From Aquisediminimonas sp031376385 (GTDB lineage: Bacteria > Pseudomonadota > Alphaproteobacteria > Sphingomonadales > Sphingomonadaceae): DNA of 64,000 bases. The DNA is taken from the NCBI GenBank assembly GCA_031376385.1, contig JANMDQ010000031.1:24187-88186 (forward strand), read 5' to 3'. Under the pieces are notes generated by a model. It saw only the letters and a list, made by a program, of their open reading frames with translations, did no database searches and had not been told where the DNA came from. Positions 43,685 through 51,883 of the stretch are shown here, piece by piece. The position numbers and the translations under genes were made by a program. Positions within the stretch are counted from its first letter, which is position 1. Each line of letters starts with the position of its first letter.

Positions 43685-44224
43685 TCAAACAGGCAGTAGC
43701 GAAAGGTGGTGTCCTTCCGCCATCACAACCTCAATCTGATCACAAACACCGACCACCCCACCGCCTAGAACGAGCCCCATCACGCCACCTTTGCGGATCA
43801 GACTGCCATTATCCGCGCGATCAATCAGGGCATTCATCAGACCAGGGGTATGGCCATTGATTTGATTGCAGGGATTGCGCAGGCCAGTGACTTCGATGGC
43901 CGCGCCGGATGGAAAGCGCAGAATGGTGCCTGTTGAAAGGCCCAGCAAATCGATGCCACGCGTCAGAATATTTTCCCCAAGGGCACCGGGAGATACGGCA
44001 AATCCCTTCGCCGCAACTTCATCAAGAAGTTCGGCGTGGATCAAATGCACTTGTCGCAGATTGGGCTGTGTCGGGTCCTTTGCGACGCGGCTTCGGTGTT
44101 TGACAGTCTTGCCGCGGTGGGCATCGCCCTGCACGCCCTCGCCCGTAATGAGTGTGATGAATTTACAGGGCGTCTTGCCCAGACCATGCCCGTCGCGTGC
44201 CGAAACTGAGATAACGTTAGCCAT
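43685..44224 (-). CDS. MOSC domain protein
   Basis: A 179-residue MOSC-domain protein (molybdenum cofactor sulfurase C-terminal fold; YiiM-like). It shows GLGKTPC, the GVQGDAHRGKTVKHRS stretch and the LRQVHLIHAELLDE and GALGENILTRGIDL motifs. A conserved Cys near the C-terminal third (GLRNPCNQI) is the likely sulfur or cofactor ligand. Family members bind molybdopterin and reduce or transfer sulfur; the substrate is unknown. The ATG at 44224 overlaps the rmuC stop by 8 bases, so the gene is coupled to rmuC and may share its LexA-type control. Confidence 0.85.
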   Translation of the reverse strand: MANVISVSARDGHGLGKTPCKFITLITGEGVQGDAHRGKTVKHRSRVAKDPTQPNLRQVHLIHAELLDEVAAKGFAVSPGALGENILTRGIDLLGLSTGTILRFPSGAAIEVTGLRNPCNQINGHTPGLMNALIDRADNGSLIRKGGVMGLVLGGGVVGVCDQIEVVMAEGHHLSLLPV

Positions 44225-45590
44225 TACTGGCATCGGGGAGGGTTGGCACATCCTCGTCCATCACCAAAGACACGAGCTTTACGGTCGGGCGAATGGCCGT
44301 ATCGATCATGGGTGGGCTTTCAATCTCTTTGCCGCCAGTATCAATTGACATGTCCTCAAATCGCTTCGCCTGCGTCAGCACCTGAGAATCAAGACTGCCG
44401 ACAAAGGCATTATATGCGCCCACCGCTGTATCCAGATTCTTGCCGAGCCGCGTCACGTGGCCGCCCATTGTCGCCAGCCGAGCATAAAGTTCCTTGCCAA
44501 GCGTCGCAATTTCCTTGGCCTGAGCGGCCATTTGTTCCTGCTGCCAAACAGCGGAAACGGTACGCGCAATTGCAATTAGATTAGTGGGTGTCGCAAGGAG
44601 GACTTGCTTGGAAAAGGCATAATCCCAGAGTTCGGGATCATGCTCCAACGCCGCAGAGAGGAAATGCTCACCCGGCACGAACATAATCACATAGTCGGCT
44701 GCATCCTCAAATTGATTCCAATAGGCCTTTTGACCCAGCGAATTGACATGCGCCTTCATCGCGGCGGCATGAGCGGAAAGGGCGGATATTTTCGCAGCAT
44801 CATCCCCTGCTTCAAACGCGTCTTGATAAGCATTGAGCGAGACTTTGGCGTCCACAACGAGGCAACGCCCCCCCGGGATCCGAATGATCACATCAGGCCG
44901 CAACCGGCCCTCATTACCCTCAACACTGACTTCGGTCTGAAAATCGGCATGTTCGGAAAGACCGCAGGTTTCGAGGACATTCTTTAGCTGCTGCTCCCCC
45001 CAACGCCCCCGTGCTTTGGGCGCATTGCGCAGGCTATTGCCGAGCCGAGCGGCCTCTGATTTCACAGCCTCCTGCCCCACCCGCATTGAGTCCATGAGGC
45101 CTTTGAGTTCACCAAAGGCATCGCGCCGTTCCGCCTCAACTTTGCCAACCGCCTCTTCATACCGGGTCAGCCGATCATTCACAGGCGCCAGCAATGCTCG
45201 AAGCCCCTGCCCCGTCGTTTCCTCTGATTGCTTGAACCGCGCCTCGGCCCGCGCCAAGAATTCGCGCTGGGCATCGCCCAAAATCTTGCCGCCAATTTCG
45301 CTAAATTGAGCAGCAAGCGTTTCCTTTGACTCGCGGAGGGCGACCATTTGAGCATCAAAGGCTTGATCACGCGCCGTGGCCTCTGATTCCATCGTCGCCA
45401 GTCGCAGCCGCCCCGAATCGCGGTCACGCACGGCCGCCTCAAGATCAACAATGGCGCGCTTGAACTGATCAAGATGCAAATCTCTCTCCGCCTTCAGGGC
45501 CCCTGCGCCGCGCCCACCGAGCAGCCAGCCCAAACCCGCAAATAGGGCTGCAATTATGACAGCAGAGGCCAGCAAAATCCAACCGTTCAT
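44217..45590 (-). CDS. rmuC: DNA recombination protein RmuC
   Basis: A 457-residue protein with an N-terminal membrane anchor (MNGWILLASAVIIAALFAGLGWLLGG), a coiled-coil region (about 40-170) and the RmuC nuclease-like domain (KARGRWGEQQLKNVLETCGL, GRLRPDVIIRIPGGRCLVVDAKVSLNAY, FVPGEHFLSAAL). RmuC limits DNA rearrangements such as inversions at repeats. The start at 45590 lacks a strong ribosome site. A perfect LexA-type box lies 62 bases upstream. MOSC is downstream with overlap. Confidence 0.9.
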   Translation of the reverse strand: MNGWILLASAVIIAALFAGLGWLLGGRGAGALKAERDLHLDQFKRAIVDLEAAVRDRDSGRLRLATMESEATARDQAFDAQMVALRESKETLAAQFSEIGGKILGDAQREFLARAEARFKQSEETTGQGLRALLAPVNDRLTRYEEAVGKVEAERRDAFGELKGLMDSMRVGQEAVKSEAARLGNSLRNAPKARGRWGEQQLKNVLETCGLSEHADFQTEVSVEGNEGRLRPDVIIRIPGGRCLVVDAKVSLNAYQDAFEAGDDAAKISALSAHAAAMKAHVNSLGQKAYWNQFEDAADYVIMFVPGEHFLSAALEHDPELWDYAFSKQVLLATPTNLIAIARTVSAVWQQEQMAAQAKEIATLGKELYARLATMGGHVTRLGKNLDTAVGAYNAFVGSLDSQVLTQAKRFEDMSIDTGGKEIESPPMIDTAIRPTVKLVSLVMDEDVPTLPDASNG

Positions 45591-45651
45591 AGAATGGCCA
45601 ATGGAATCAAATGCTTCAGCCCCGGAAAGATAGGAATCATGTTCATCACTA

Positions 45652-45666
45652 GAACATAAATTGAAC
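45652..45666 (-). promoter_or_regulatory. LexA (SOS) box upstream of rmuC
   Basis: GAAC-ATAAATT-GAAC, which on the minus strand reads GTTC-N7-GTTC, the alphaproteobacterial LexA consensus. A further GTTC at 45641-45644 keeps the same 7-base spacing. It lies 62 bases before rmuC and 41 before the divergent flavoprotein gene. rmuC (yigN) belongs to the LexA regulon in E. coli as I recall, which supports function. Confidence 0.6.
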
Positions 45667-45706
45667 ATGCCTTGTAGGGAAGGGAAAAATCACGCATTAC
45701 AGAGTG

Positions 45707-46306
45707 ATGGAAGATGAAACACTTGATGACGTTCTGAATTCGGTTTGGCAGCGCTGGACACGCGGAAAAGCAGATAGGCGCTCTCCGTTGCACACGCCGA
45801 CCATCGCGACGGTGGATGCAAAAGGGCTACCGCAACAGCGGGTCATGGTGCTGCGCGCTGTTGATCGTGCGAGCGCAACGCTCAGGTTTCACACCGATCA
45901 CCGATCAGCCAAAGTAACTCAGATCGGACGCGGTGCGCCGATTTCTGTGGTGGGATATGATCCCAGTGCAAAAATTCAGATACGCCTGATGGGTACCGCG
46001 CGAATAGAACAAGACGGCCCAACAGCCGATGCGGCTTGGTTATCCTCAAACCCCTCCAGTCGGCGCGTGTATTTTGTTGAGCCCGGACCCGGAACAGCAA
46101 TGCCTTCGCCACAGTCCGGTCTTCCGGCCGAATTTGAACATGTCGTGCCAAGTCTTGAAGCCTCTGAGGCCGCGCGTGGCTCATTCTCTATCATATTGGT
46201 GACCGTCTCTCACATTGACTGGCTCAACCTAGCCGCCACAGGCCACCGGCGCGCGCAATATGAACGTGACGGCGCTGATTGGCGCGGCCAATGGGTCATT
46301 CCGTAA
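45707..46306 (+). CDS. Pyridoxamine 5'-phosphate oxidase-like flavoprotein
   Basis: A 199-residue split-barrel flavoprotein of the pyridoxamine-phosphate-oxidase-like group. It shows LPQQRVMVLRAVDRASATLRFHTDHRSAKVTQI, matching the FMN-binding strands, then IQIRLMGTARIEQDG and a C-terminal RRAQYERDGADWRGQWVIP. True PdxH has a somewhat longer, different C-terminus, so this is probably an FMN-dependent oxidoreductase of unknown substrate. The ATG at 45707 (GTG one codon earlier) has no clear ribosome site. It is divergent from rmuC. Confidence 0.8.
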   Translation: MEDETLDDVLNSVWQRWTRGKADRRSPLHTPTIATVDAKGLPQQRVMVLRAVDRASATLRFHTDHRSAKVTQIGRGAPISVVGYDPSAKIQIRLMGTARIEQDGPTADAAWLSSNPSSRRVYFVEPGPGTAMPSPQSGLPAEFEHVVPSLEASEAARGSFSIILVTVSHIDWLNLAATGHRRAQYERDGADWRGQWVIP

Positions 46307-46416
46307 AAATGATGCAGCCGACAAGCTTCGAAAGTGTATCTTTCAAATGGCAACTCATCTGTGATCGTTGGAATGCCTGTGGCGCAAGCCAGTTGCACGG
46401 CATAAGGACTCGCGAC

Positions 46417-46435
46417 GTGGCATACGCGATGCCAC
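46417..46435. promoter_or_regulatory. Inverted repeat before aldose-1-epimerase gene
   Basis: GTGGCAT (46417-46423) and ATGCCAC (46429-46435) flank ACGCG, a perfect 7-base inverted repeat 20 bases before the epimerase ATG. Its position over the start region suits a repressor operator or a small leader hairpin. The rest of the 148-base gap 46307-46454 shows nothing else. Confidence 0.35.
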
Positions 46436-46454
46436 CTGTCGAACGGAGTGGACG

Positions 46455-47318
46455 ATGGCGGTGGAGCGACTGACAATCACGGCAGGCGACAGTTTATGCA
46501 CACTGTCCCCAGCTACTGGGGGCAGTTTAACGAGCTGGCACGTCAATGGGCAACCGATGCTGCGTACAGCAGCAACACCTGCCGATCCACTTGATATGGC
46601 AAGCTTTCCACTGGTTCCCTATTCAAACCGGATTGGCCGTGCGACCTTTGAGTGGGCGGGAGCGCGGATCAACCTCGCGAGGAATTTTTTGCCCGAACCC
46701 CACGCGATCCACGGCGTTGGATGGAAGCGGGCTTGGACCGTGGAAAGTCAGACATCACACAGCGTCAGCCTGACCTTGACACATTCGGGTGACGAAAACT
46801 GGCCGTGGCCGTTTAAAGCGCGGCAAATCATCAGCGTCAATGCTTGGGAATTGCGCCTTCATCTATCAGCGATCAACCTTGCCGACTATCCTGTGCCGCT
46901 CTCCTTTGGGCACCATCCCTATTTTGACCAGACCGGCGCCAGCCTTCGTTTCAATGCCGCGCATGTCTGGATGGCAGATGATGATAATCTGCCATCCACC
47001 GCAAAAGAAGTAAGCGGTCAGCTTGATTTCAGCACCGGCGCAGGTGTCGAGGGGCGAGCAATAGACTATTGCTACACAGGCGTTTCGGGCGATGCGCATA
47101 TTGAATGGACTGACAGGCCACTGGCACTCGATGTCATTTCAACTTTGCCCGCCGCAGTTGTTTACATCCCGCTCGGCGGAGCGGCATTTTGTTTTGAACC
47201 TGTTCCACATCTCAACAACGCACTGAACTTGTCGGGTGGAGAGCCTGCAATGGCGACAGTTGAGCCAGACTGTGCTTTTGAGACAGCGATAATGTTCCGG
47301 GCTGTGCCGAAAGCATGA
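46455..47318 (+). CDS. Aldose 1-epimerase family protein
   Basis: A 287-residue galactose-mutarotase-fold enzyme. It shows PLVPYSNRIGRATFEW (substrate-binding NRI region), HAIHGVGW (catalytic His region), SFGHHPYF (second His) and a C-terminal CFEPVPHLNNALN with the acidic residue. It interconverts alpha and beta anomers of aldoses or a hexose 6-phosphate. The ATG at 46455 follows GGAGTGG; upstream frame is open but lacks a site. Confidence 0.87.
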   Translation: MAVERLTITAGDSLCTLSPATGGSLTSWHVNGQPMLRTAATPADPLDMASFPLVPYSNRIGRATFEWAGARINLARNFLPEPHAIHGVGWKRAWTVESQTSHSVSLTLTHSGDENWPWPFKARQIISVNAWELRLHLSAINLADYPVPLSFGHHPYFDQTGASLRFNAAHVWMADDDNLPSTAKEVSGQLDFSTGAGVEGRAIDYCYTGVSGDAHIEWTDRPLALDVISTLPAAVVYIPLGGAAFCFEPVPHLNNALNLSGGEPAMATVEPDCAFETAIMFRAVPKA

Positions 47319-47319
47319 T

Positions 47320-47908
47320 CTGGCTTGTATTACCCGCCCTATTCGCAGCATCGCAACTACTCCCCGCAACTAAAGCCCTGTTCTCTTGGACGAGTTATAA
47401 GGGCTGCGATCCCGCAATCTCAACAGGCCTAGGATCATACTTTCAAATCCCGGTCGCCCCCCCCCCTGCCCCCGTGTCGCCAATAATTAACCAACAGGTT
47501 CAACGGACCTTCCGCCTCAACATGGTGCCACCACTGAGCAGGCATGTAGAGCGCATCACAAGACTCCAGAACAACAACATGGGCAGCCTTCAAAGCTTCG
47601 GCAACTTTGGGGTAAGCTTGAAAATCGGGCACAGCAAAATCGACTAAACTCGCTGGCTGTTGTGCCATCGTGAACTCCAGCCGACCGATGTAAAGATTAC
47701 CGATCTGATCAGGCGAAAATAGGGCAATTAGTCGCCGACCCGAGACCGCCCAGGCCTTATTGCGTGACACATCATAACGCGCAGCAATGCGCGACCGGTT
47801 CCCGCCACAGACGCAGCGGGATCGCGGGCGTGCCAAGAGCAGAACCTCAGCCTCAAACTGCGCATGGTCAATCTCATAATATTCGAGGAGTAATGTTCCG
47901 GTCATCAA
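47320..47908 (-). pseudogene. Decayed cupin-8/JmjC-like gene with frameshift at a poly-G tract
   Basis: On the minus strand the frame from 47908 to 47435 reads like a cupin-like (JmjC/cupin_8) protein of sphingomonads, but in pieces. An N-terminal IDHAQFEAEVLLLARP is joined directly to the middle motif NRSRIAARYDVSRN, as if about 100 residues were deleted. The expected iron-binding H-x-D (AHYD) has become ARYD. DALYMPAQWWHHVEAEGPLNLLVNYW follows normally. Then a run of ten G (47466-47457) shifts the frame, and the expected tail reappears in another frame (PGFESMILGLLRLRD, 47439-47395) before a stop. These changes together indicate a dead gene. Confidence 0.7.
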
Positions 47909-47969
47909 TGCTCATCGCGCTACCACATGGGCTCCGTCAGGATTTCAGGAATTTGCTGCTACAGTCATG

Positions 47970-47992
47970 AACTTGAGAGAGACGCTCAAGTT
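47970..47992. other. Perfect hairpin in gap between pseudogene and tRNA
   Basis: AACTTGAG and CTCAAGTT flank a 7-base loop. There is no T run, so a terminator role downstream of the minus-strand tRNA is only possible. The rest of 47909-48126 shows no gene I can support. Confidence 0.4.
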
Positions 47993-48126
47993 AAACTTTA
48001 AAGGTCGTCATGCTCATCATGTTTCGACACTCAGCAAATGAGACATCATTTGTGGCTAAGTGGAGTTCGGGTCGCGTCGTCTCTACGCTTCTCGACTATC
48101 TGCAATGCAGGAGGCTTCAAAAAATA

Positions 48127-48203
48127 TGGTGCACCCGACGGGATTCGAACCCATGGCCCCCAGATTAGGAATCTGGTGCTCTATCCTGCTGAGCTACGGA
48201 TGC
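48127..48203 (-). tRNA. tRNA-Arg (anticodon CCT)
   Basis: A complete cloverleaf on the minus strand, 77 bases with encoded CCA. The acceptor stem GCATCCG pairs with CGGGTGC (one G-T pair), the D arm is GCTC/GAGC, the anticodon stem CCAGA/TCTGG encloses loop TTCCTAA (anticodon CCT, reading AGG), and the T arm holds TTCGAAT. The discriminator base is A, followed by CCA. Confidence 0.96.
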
Positions 48204-48237
48204 AGTCCCATCTGATTAGGGCTAGGGCAGAGCGGGG

Positions 48238-48711
48238 TCAATTCAGTTCATCGGGCGGAACGATGGGGATCAACAGCGGCATAACACTAATTCCATCATC
48301 CATCAGCGCTTTGGCTTGAGCCGGCGTTGCTTGTCCGTGGATGCTCGCCGCATCTATTTCGCCGGCATCCATGGCGCGGGCCTTTTGTTCAAAATCCTTA
48401 CCGACCCACTGCGATGATTTGATGGATTCGGCTTGCATGGCTGCAATTTTGGAAAGCATGGCCTTCATTTCAGCAGCCATCTGATCTGTGGCAGGCGCTG
48501 ACATCACCGTCTCTGCAGGCTGCGACATCCTGCGGCTGTTGCTTTTCGCGGGCACATTTGCGGCCATGACCGCTTTGGAAATATCTTGGTCTCCGCAAAT
48601 TGGGCAAACCAGCAGCTGGCGCGCACGCTGATCTTCATAAGCAGACGAGCTTGCAAACCAAACCTCAAAAACATGGCCTGCTTTTGAGCATCGCAAGTCA
48701 AAGACAATCAT
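48238..48711 (-). CDS. DUF1178 family protein
   Basis: A 157-residue protein of the DUF1178 family common in alphaproteobacteria. It begins MIVFDLRCSKAGHVFEVWF, has a zinc-finger-like pair of cysteines (CPICGD), then an Ala/Gln-rich linker, and a conserved end (VGKDFEQKARAMDAGEIDAASIHGQATPAQAKALMDDGISVMPL). No function is established. It overlaps the CN-hydrolase gene by 4 bases and ends 35 bases before the tRNA. Confidence 0.88.
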   Translation of the reverse strand: MIVFDLRCSKAGHVFEVWFASSSAYEDQRARQLLVCPICGDQDISKAVMAANVPAKSNSRRMSQPAETVMSAPATDQMAAEMKAMLSKIAAMQAESIKSSQWVGKDFEQKARAMDAGEIDAASIHGQATPAQAKALMDDGISVMPLLIPIVPPDELN

Positions 48712-49538
48712 GAAATCACGACCGGGTTAGGAATTGCGCGGCGGTGCGCGATCACTGGAACGCGTGATCGGGCATCCGCAACACGGGCCAGATCAATCTC
48801 TGCAAAGCCCAAGCCCTCGCCCTCACCCATGTCAAGCGTCACTTCGCCCCACGGATCGATGACTAACGAATGGCCATAAGTTTTGCGGCCATCAGCATGG
48901 TGGCCCGACTGAGCCGCTGCCACTACCCAACAGGCATTTTCAATTGCGCGCGCGCGCATGAGGATGTGCCAATGCGCGCTACCGGTAGGCACAGTGAAAG
49001 CCGCTGGGATCGAAAGTATCTCAGCCCCTGCCGCGCTCAACGCCTGATACAGAGCAGGAAAGCGAAGATCATAACATACGCTAAGGCCAACCTGCCCCGA
49101 CGGCGTTGTGGCGATAATCGCATCTGTTCCCGGCGCATAGGCCGAAGACTCCCGCCAGCTTTCACCGCTGGCAAGATCAACGTCGAACAAATGTATCTTA
49201 TTATAGCGTGCCCGAACGGTGCTGCCGCTATCAATCATCAAGCTGCAATTGATCAGCTTGCCCTGCTTTTCCCCGCGCAGGGCGAGTGATCCCAGCGAAA
49301 CCCAAATTCCGTGCTCAGCAGCAGCAGCGCATACCGCAGCCAATACAGGATCGCGTTCCATATCGGTGATTGAGGATGCCGCGCGCATCCGGTCGCGGTC
49401 AATCAGGCCGCTCATTTCAGGCGTGAAAAGCATGGCAGCGCCGCCACTCGCTGCCTTTGCAATGCCGTCTGCTATGATTTTTGCATTTTCCAGCGGATCA
49501 AGGCCGCTACACATTTGAAGCAAAGCGATCCGCGTCAT
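48708..49538 (-). CDS. Carbon-nitrogen hydrolase (Nit/omega-amidase type)
   Basis: A 276-residue nitrilase-superfamily amidohydrolase with the Glu-Lys-Cys triad: Glu in LFTPEMSGL, Lys in RYNKIHLFDVDL, and nucleophile Cys 155 in GLSVCYDLRFP. It resembles Nit1/Nit2-type enzymes that hydrolyse deaminated glutathione or alpha-keto amides. It overlaps the glutaredoxin gene by 4 bases, and the glutathione link suits a Nit1-like repair role (inference). Confidence 0.87.
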   Translation of the reverse strand: MTRIALLQMCSGLDPLENAKIIADGIAKAASGGAAMLFTPEMSGLIDRDRMRAASSITDMERDPVLAAVCAAAAEHGIWVSLGSLALRGEKQGKLINCSLMIDSGSTVRARYNKIHLFDVDLASGESWRESSAYAPGTDAIIATTPSGQVGLSVCYDLRFPALYQALSAAGAEILSIPAAFTVPTGSAHWHILMRARAIENACWVVAAAQSGHHADGRKTYGHSLVIDPWGEVTLDMGEGEGLGFAEIDLARVADARSRVPVIAHRRAIPNPVVIS

Positions 49539-49792
49539 GTGGCCAGCAAAGGATCAAGGCCGCCACGCGAATCCAGCACAGCGAGATCGTCTGAACCACC
49601 AATATGAACACCGTTGATAAAGACTTGGGGAACAGTAGTGCCACCATCTGACCGAGCAATCATTTCAGCACGGCGGGCACCATCCATCGTGATTTCGATT
49701 TCAGTAAAATCTGCGCCTTTGCGAGTCAGCAGCGCTTTGGCCCGCGCGCAATAAGGGCAGGTAAATTTGGTGTAGATTTCAACCTGAGCCAT
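49535..49792 (-). CDS. grxC: Glutaredoxin 3
   Basis: An 85-residue dithiol glutaredoxin with active site TCPYC (Cys 12 and Cys 15), the cis-proline motif TTVPQVFING and the glutathione-binding GGSDDL. It reduces disulfides with glutathione in the cytoplasm. The ATG at 49792 follows GGAGG; the frame is open upstream to 49843 but without a site. It lies in the run comF, grxC, CN-hydrolase, DUF1178, a common order in alphaproteobacteria. Confidence 0.93.
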   Translation of the reverse strand: MAQVEIYTKFTCPYCARAKALLTRKGADFTEIEITMDGARRAEMIARSDGGTTVPQVFINGVHIGGSDDLAVLDSRGGLDPLLAT

Positions 49793-49839
49793 GCTGCGGC
49801 CTCCTTCACGTTCCGAAATGTGGATCAGAGCGCGGAATG

Positions 49840-50568
49840 TCAATTGCCAGCCTCATTTTCCCTCAAAACCCGAGCCCAGCTGAGCACGTCTACGCGCACT
49901 GCCCCCGCTCGTTTGAGCGCCAAGGCGCAGGCATTCGCAGTGGCTCCGCTCGTATAGACATCGTCAATCAACGTCACATGTTTATCTCGAAGAAGCGCGC
50001 GATGATCCGGGGCGACTTTGAACACACCTACCATTGCCTTTGCCCGCGCCTTGGCCCCTAGCCCGCCAAGAGACGGCGTTGGCTTCGCCCGGTGAAGCAG
50101 ATCATGGCGCACGGGAAGAGGATGATGCTGACTAATCGCGCGCGCAAGAACAAGTGACTGGTTAAACCCCCGGCTCCACAGCCGCCAGCGATGCAACGGA
50201 ACAGGGATCAGCATGGAAGATTGCGCGTCAACATGCCGCGCCATCGCTTTGGCCATTAAAACTGCCAGCCCCGTGCGGCGACCATGTTTAAGCCGAAGGA
50301 CGATATCTTTTGCTACACCTTCATAAATGGCGGCGGACCGGGCGCCGTCATGGCTAGGGCGCTGCTGCAGGCACGGCGCGCAGACCATGGGCGCTTCAAC
50401 ATCTGGGATTCCACACAATGCGCAGCCTTCGATTGTAACGAACCTGATGCTTGACCAGCAGTCCAAACACAGGACATCTGGGTTAGGCACAATGACGCCG
50501 CATCCGGCGCAGCGCGGTGGCAAAGCGAAATCAACAAGGGGACGCCAGTATTTAAGCATTGCGCGCAT
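49840..50568 (-). CDS. ComF family phosphoribosyltransferase-like protein
   Basis: A 242-residue ComF protein: an N-terminal double zinc-finger-like region (CAGCG, CLDC, CALC, CAPC within residues 20-70) and a C-terminal PRTase domain with LIPVPLHRWRLWSRGFNQSLVLA and the PRPP-binding VTLIDDVYTSGATA. ComF takes part in DNA uptake in competent bacteria, but other genes for uptake are not seen here. The ATG at 50568 follows an AAGGGGGA stretch. It is divergent from the methyltransferase gene, with 42 bases between starts. Confidence 0.87.
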   Translation of the reverse strand: MRAMLKYWRPLVDFALPPRCAGCGVIVPNPDVLCLDCWSSIRFVTIEGCALCGIPDVEAPMVCAPCLQQRPSHDGARSAAIYEGVAKDIVLRLKHGRRTGLAVLMAKAMARHVDAQSSMLIPVPLHRWRLWSRGFNQSLVLARAISQHHPLPVRHDLLHRAKPTPSLGGLGAKARAKAMVGVFKVAPDHRALLRDKHVTLIDDVYTSGATANACALALKRAGAVRVDVLSWARVLRENEAGN

Positions 50569-50610
50569 TCCCCCTTGTTCCTCCTCTAGCGGCGTCGCAC
50601 AAGCGGGCAC

Positions 50611-51378
50611 ATGGAAATGCAAGAAACTTTTAGCCGAACGGCACGCCGCGTCAGGCGACACAAAGTCGCCAATGCCCCAGCCGAAGATCGTTGGATTCTA
50701 AAGCGTATGGCAACTGAATTGCTGGAGCGCTGGCAGAACAGTCAGACGGTCTCCGGGGCCATATTGATCATAGGCAATGATGTTGGCGCTATTGCGGCGG
50801 GGCTTTCGTCGACGCCACTCTATGCTGATGCCTGCCCCAGCGGCACAGAGGGCCAGAGAATCGTGATTTGCGACGAGGACCGCCTGCCCTTTGCTGACTT
50901 TAGCTTCGCAGCCATATTTTCTGTCGGCATGATCGATACGGTGAATGATGTGCCGGGCTCGTTGATTCTCGCGCGCCGCTGTTTGAAACCTGGTGGGCTA
51001 TTCCTGGGTGCCTATCTGGGTGTCGGAACAGGGCAGACATTGCGATCAATAGTCCAAACGGTCACTGGCGATGAGGCGCCACGCGTTCGCATGCACCCCC
51101 AAATTGATGTGCGTGCAGCAGGCGACTTGATGGCCCGTGCGGGCTTTGCCAAATCTGTCGCTGACATGGAAACGGTTAAAGCCCGGTATTCGTCATGGGA
51201 CCGTTTGATGGGAGATTTTAAGGCCAATAGCGGCGGCAACGCGCTAATGTCTCGCTCCTCTGTAACGCAGACGACAGTGAAAGAGTGGAAGCACAGGTTT
51301 GAGGCGAGAAAATCAGGCGAGGGAAGAGTCACGGAGACTTTCTGCCCCATTTATGTGACGGGATACGCCCCTTCCTAA
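50611..51378 (+). CDS. SAM-dependent methyltransferase-like protein
   Basis: A 255-residue class I methyltransferase-like protein. The opening FSRTARRVRRHK and the order of motifs (ILIIGNDVG as a weak motif I, LPFADFSFAAIFSVGMIDTVNDVPGSLILARRCLKPGGLFLGAYLG) resemble the BioC/NDUFAF5-like proteins that sit beside comF in alphaproteobacteria. Motif I lacks the usual GxGxG, so SAM binding may be weak or the activity different. The ATG at 50617 is an alternative start. It overlaps the convergent Nudix gene by 4 bases. Confidence 0.8.
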   Translation: MEMQETFSRTARRVRRHKVANAPAEDRWILKRMATELLERWQNSQTVSGAILIIGNDVGAIAAGLSSTPLYADACPSGTEGQRIVICDEDRLPFADFSFAAIFSVGMIDTVNDVPGSLILARRCLKPGGLFLGAYLGVGTGQTLRSIVQTVTGDEAPRVRMHPQIDVRAAGDLMARAGFAKSVADMETVKARYSSWDRLMGDFKANSGGNALMSRSSVTQTTVKEWKHRFEARKSGEGRVTETFCPIYVTGYAPS

Positions 51379-51815
51379 CCGTCAGTTGAGCTTAGAAATT
51401 TACGCAGCGTTCCTATGAATGGCGCATCCGCAGGCGGCATCGGTAGCGCCATAAGTTCATCGGCTGTGACCCAGCGGATTTCACTAGCATGAAGGGCAGA
51501 CGGTGTTCCTGACCATTGCCGGCATGTGTAAAGCAGCAGCAACAGCTCCCGCTCACCAACATATTCACTGGCGAAGGTTAAAGCCGCGAAGTCATTGGGC
51601 AAGGCGATAATCGCCAGCTCCTCATGTAACTCGCGCGATAAGGCGTCCGTCAGCCCTTCGCCAAACTCCACTTTACCACCAGGAAACTCCCAAAGCCCGG
51701 CCATCGATTTGCCTTCTGGCCGTCGCTGCACAAGCATTTGGCCGTTTTCATTTATCAAAGCGGCTGCAACGACCAGCAGAGGCGATGGTTTCTGGCTATC
51801 CCGATCAATCATCAT
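51375..51815 (-). CDS. Nudix hydrolase, MutT-like (8-oxo-dGTP diphosphatase)
   Basis: A 146-residue Nudix enzyme with a full Nudix box (GGKVEFGEGLTDALSRELHEELAI). The flanking VQRRPEGKSMAGLWEFPGG is the classic MutT pattern, pointing to removal of oxidised nucleotides such as 8-oxo-dGTP. Tandem ATGs at 51815 and 51812 are both possible starts. It is divergent from the Flp pilin genes. Confidence 0.87.
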   Translation of the reverse strand: MMIDRDSQKPSPLLVVAAALINENGQMLVQRRPEGKSMAGLWEFPGGKVEFGEGLTDALSRELHEELAIIALPNDFAALTFASEYVGERELLLLLYTCRQWSGTPSALHASEIRWVTADELMALPMPPADAPFIGTLRKFLSSTDG

Positions 51816-51883
51816 TATTTGTTAACTGTGCTGCCGCTATTTTCAACCTGTTGCTCAACGAAAGGGCAAAGTGGGGGCACCTA

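Noticed and set aside
47315..47647. Plus-strand 110-residue frame following the epimerase gene
   Set aside because: It lies opposite the cupin-like pseudogene, runs through the poly-C tract, and shows no domain or ribosome site.
48038..48319. Plus-strand 93-residue frame containing GAPDGIRTHGPQIRNLVLYPAELR
   Set aside because: This is the well-known false protein that arises from reading the complement of a tRNA gene; the region is the minus-strand tRNA-Arg.
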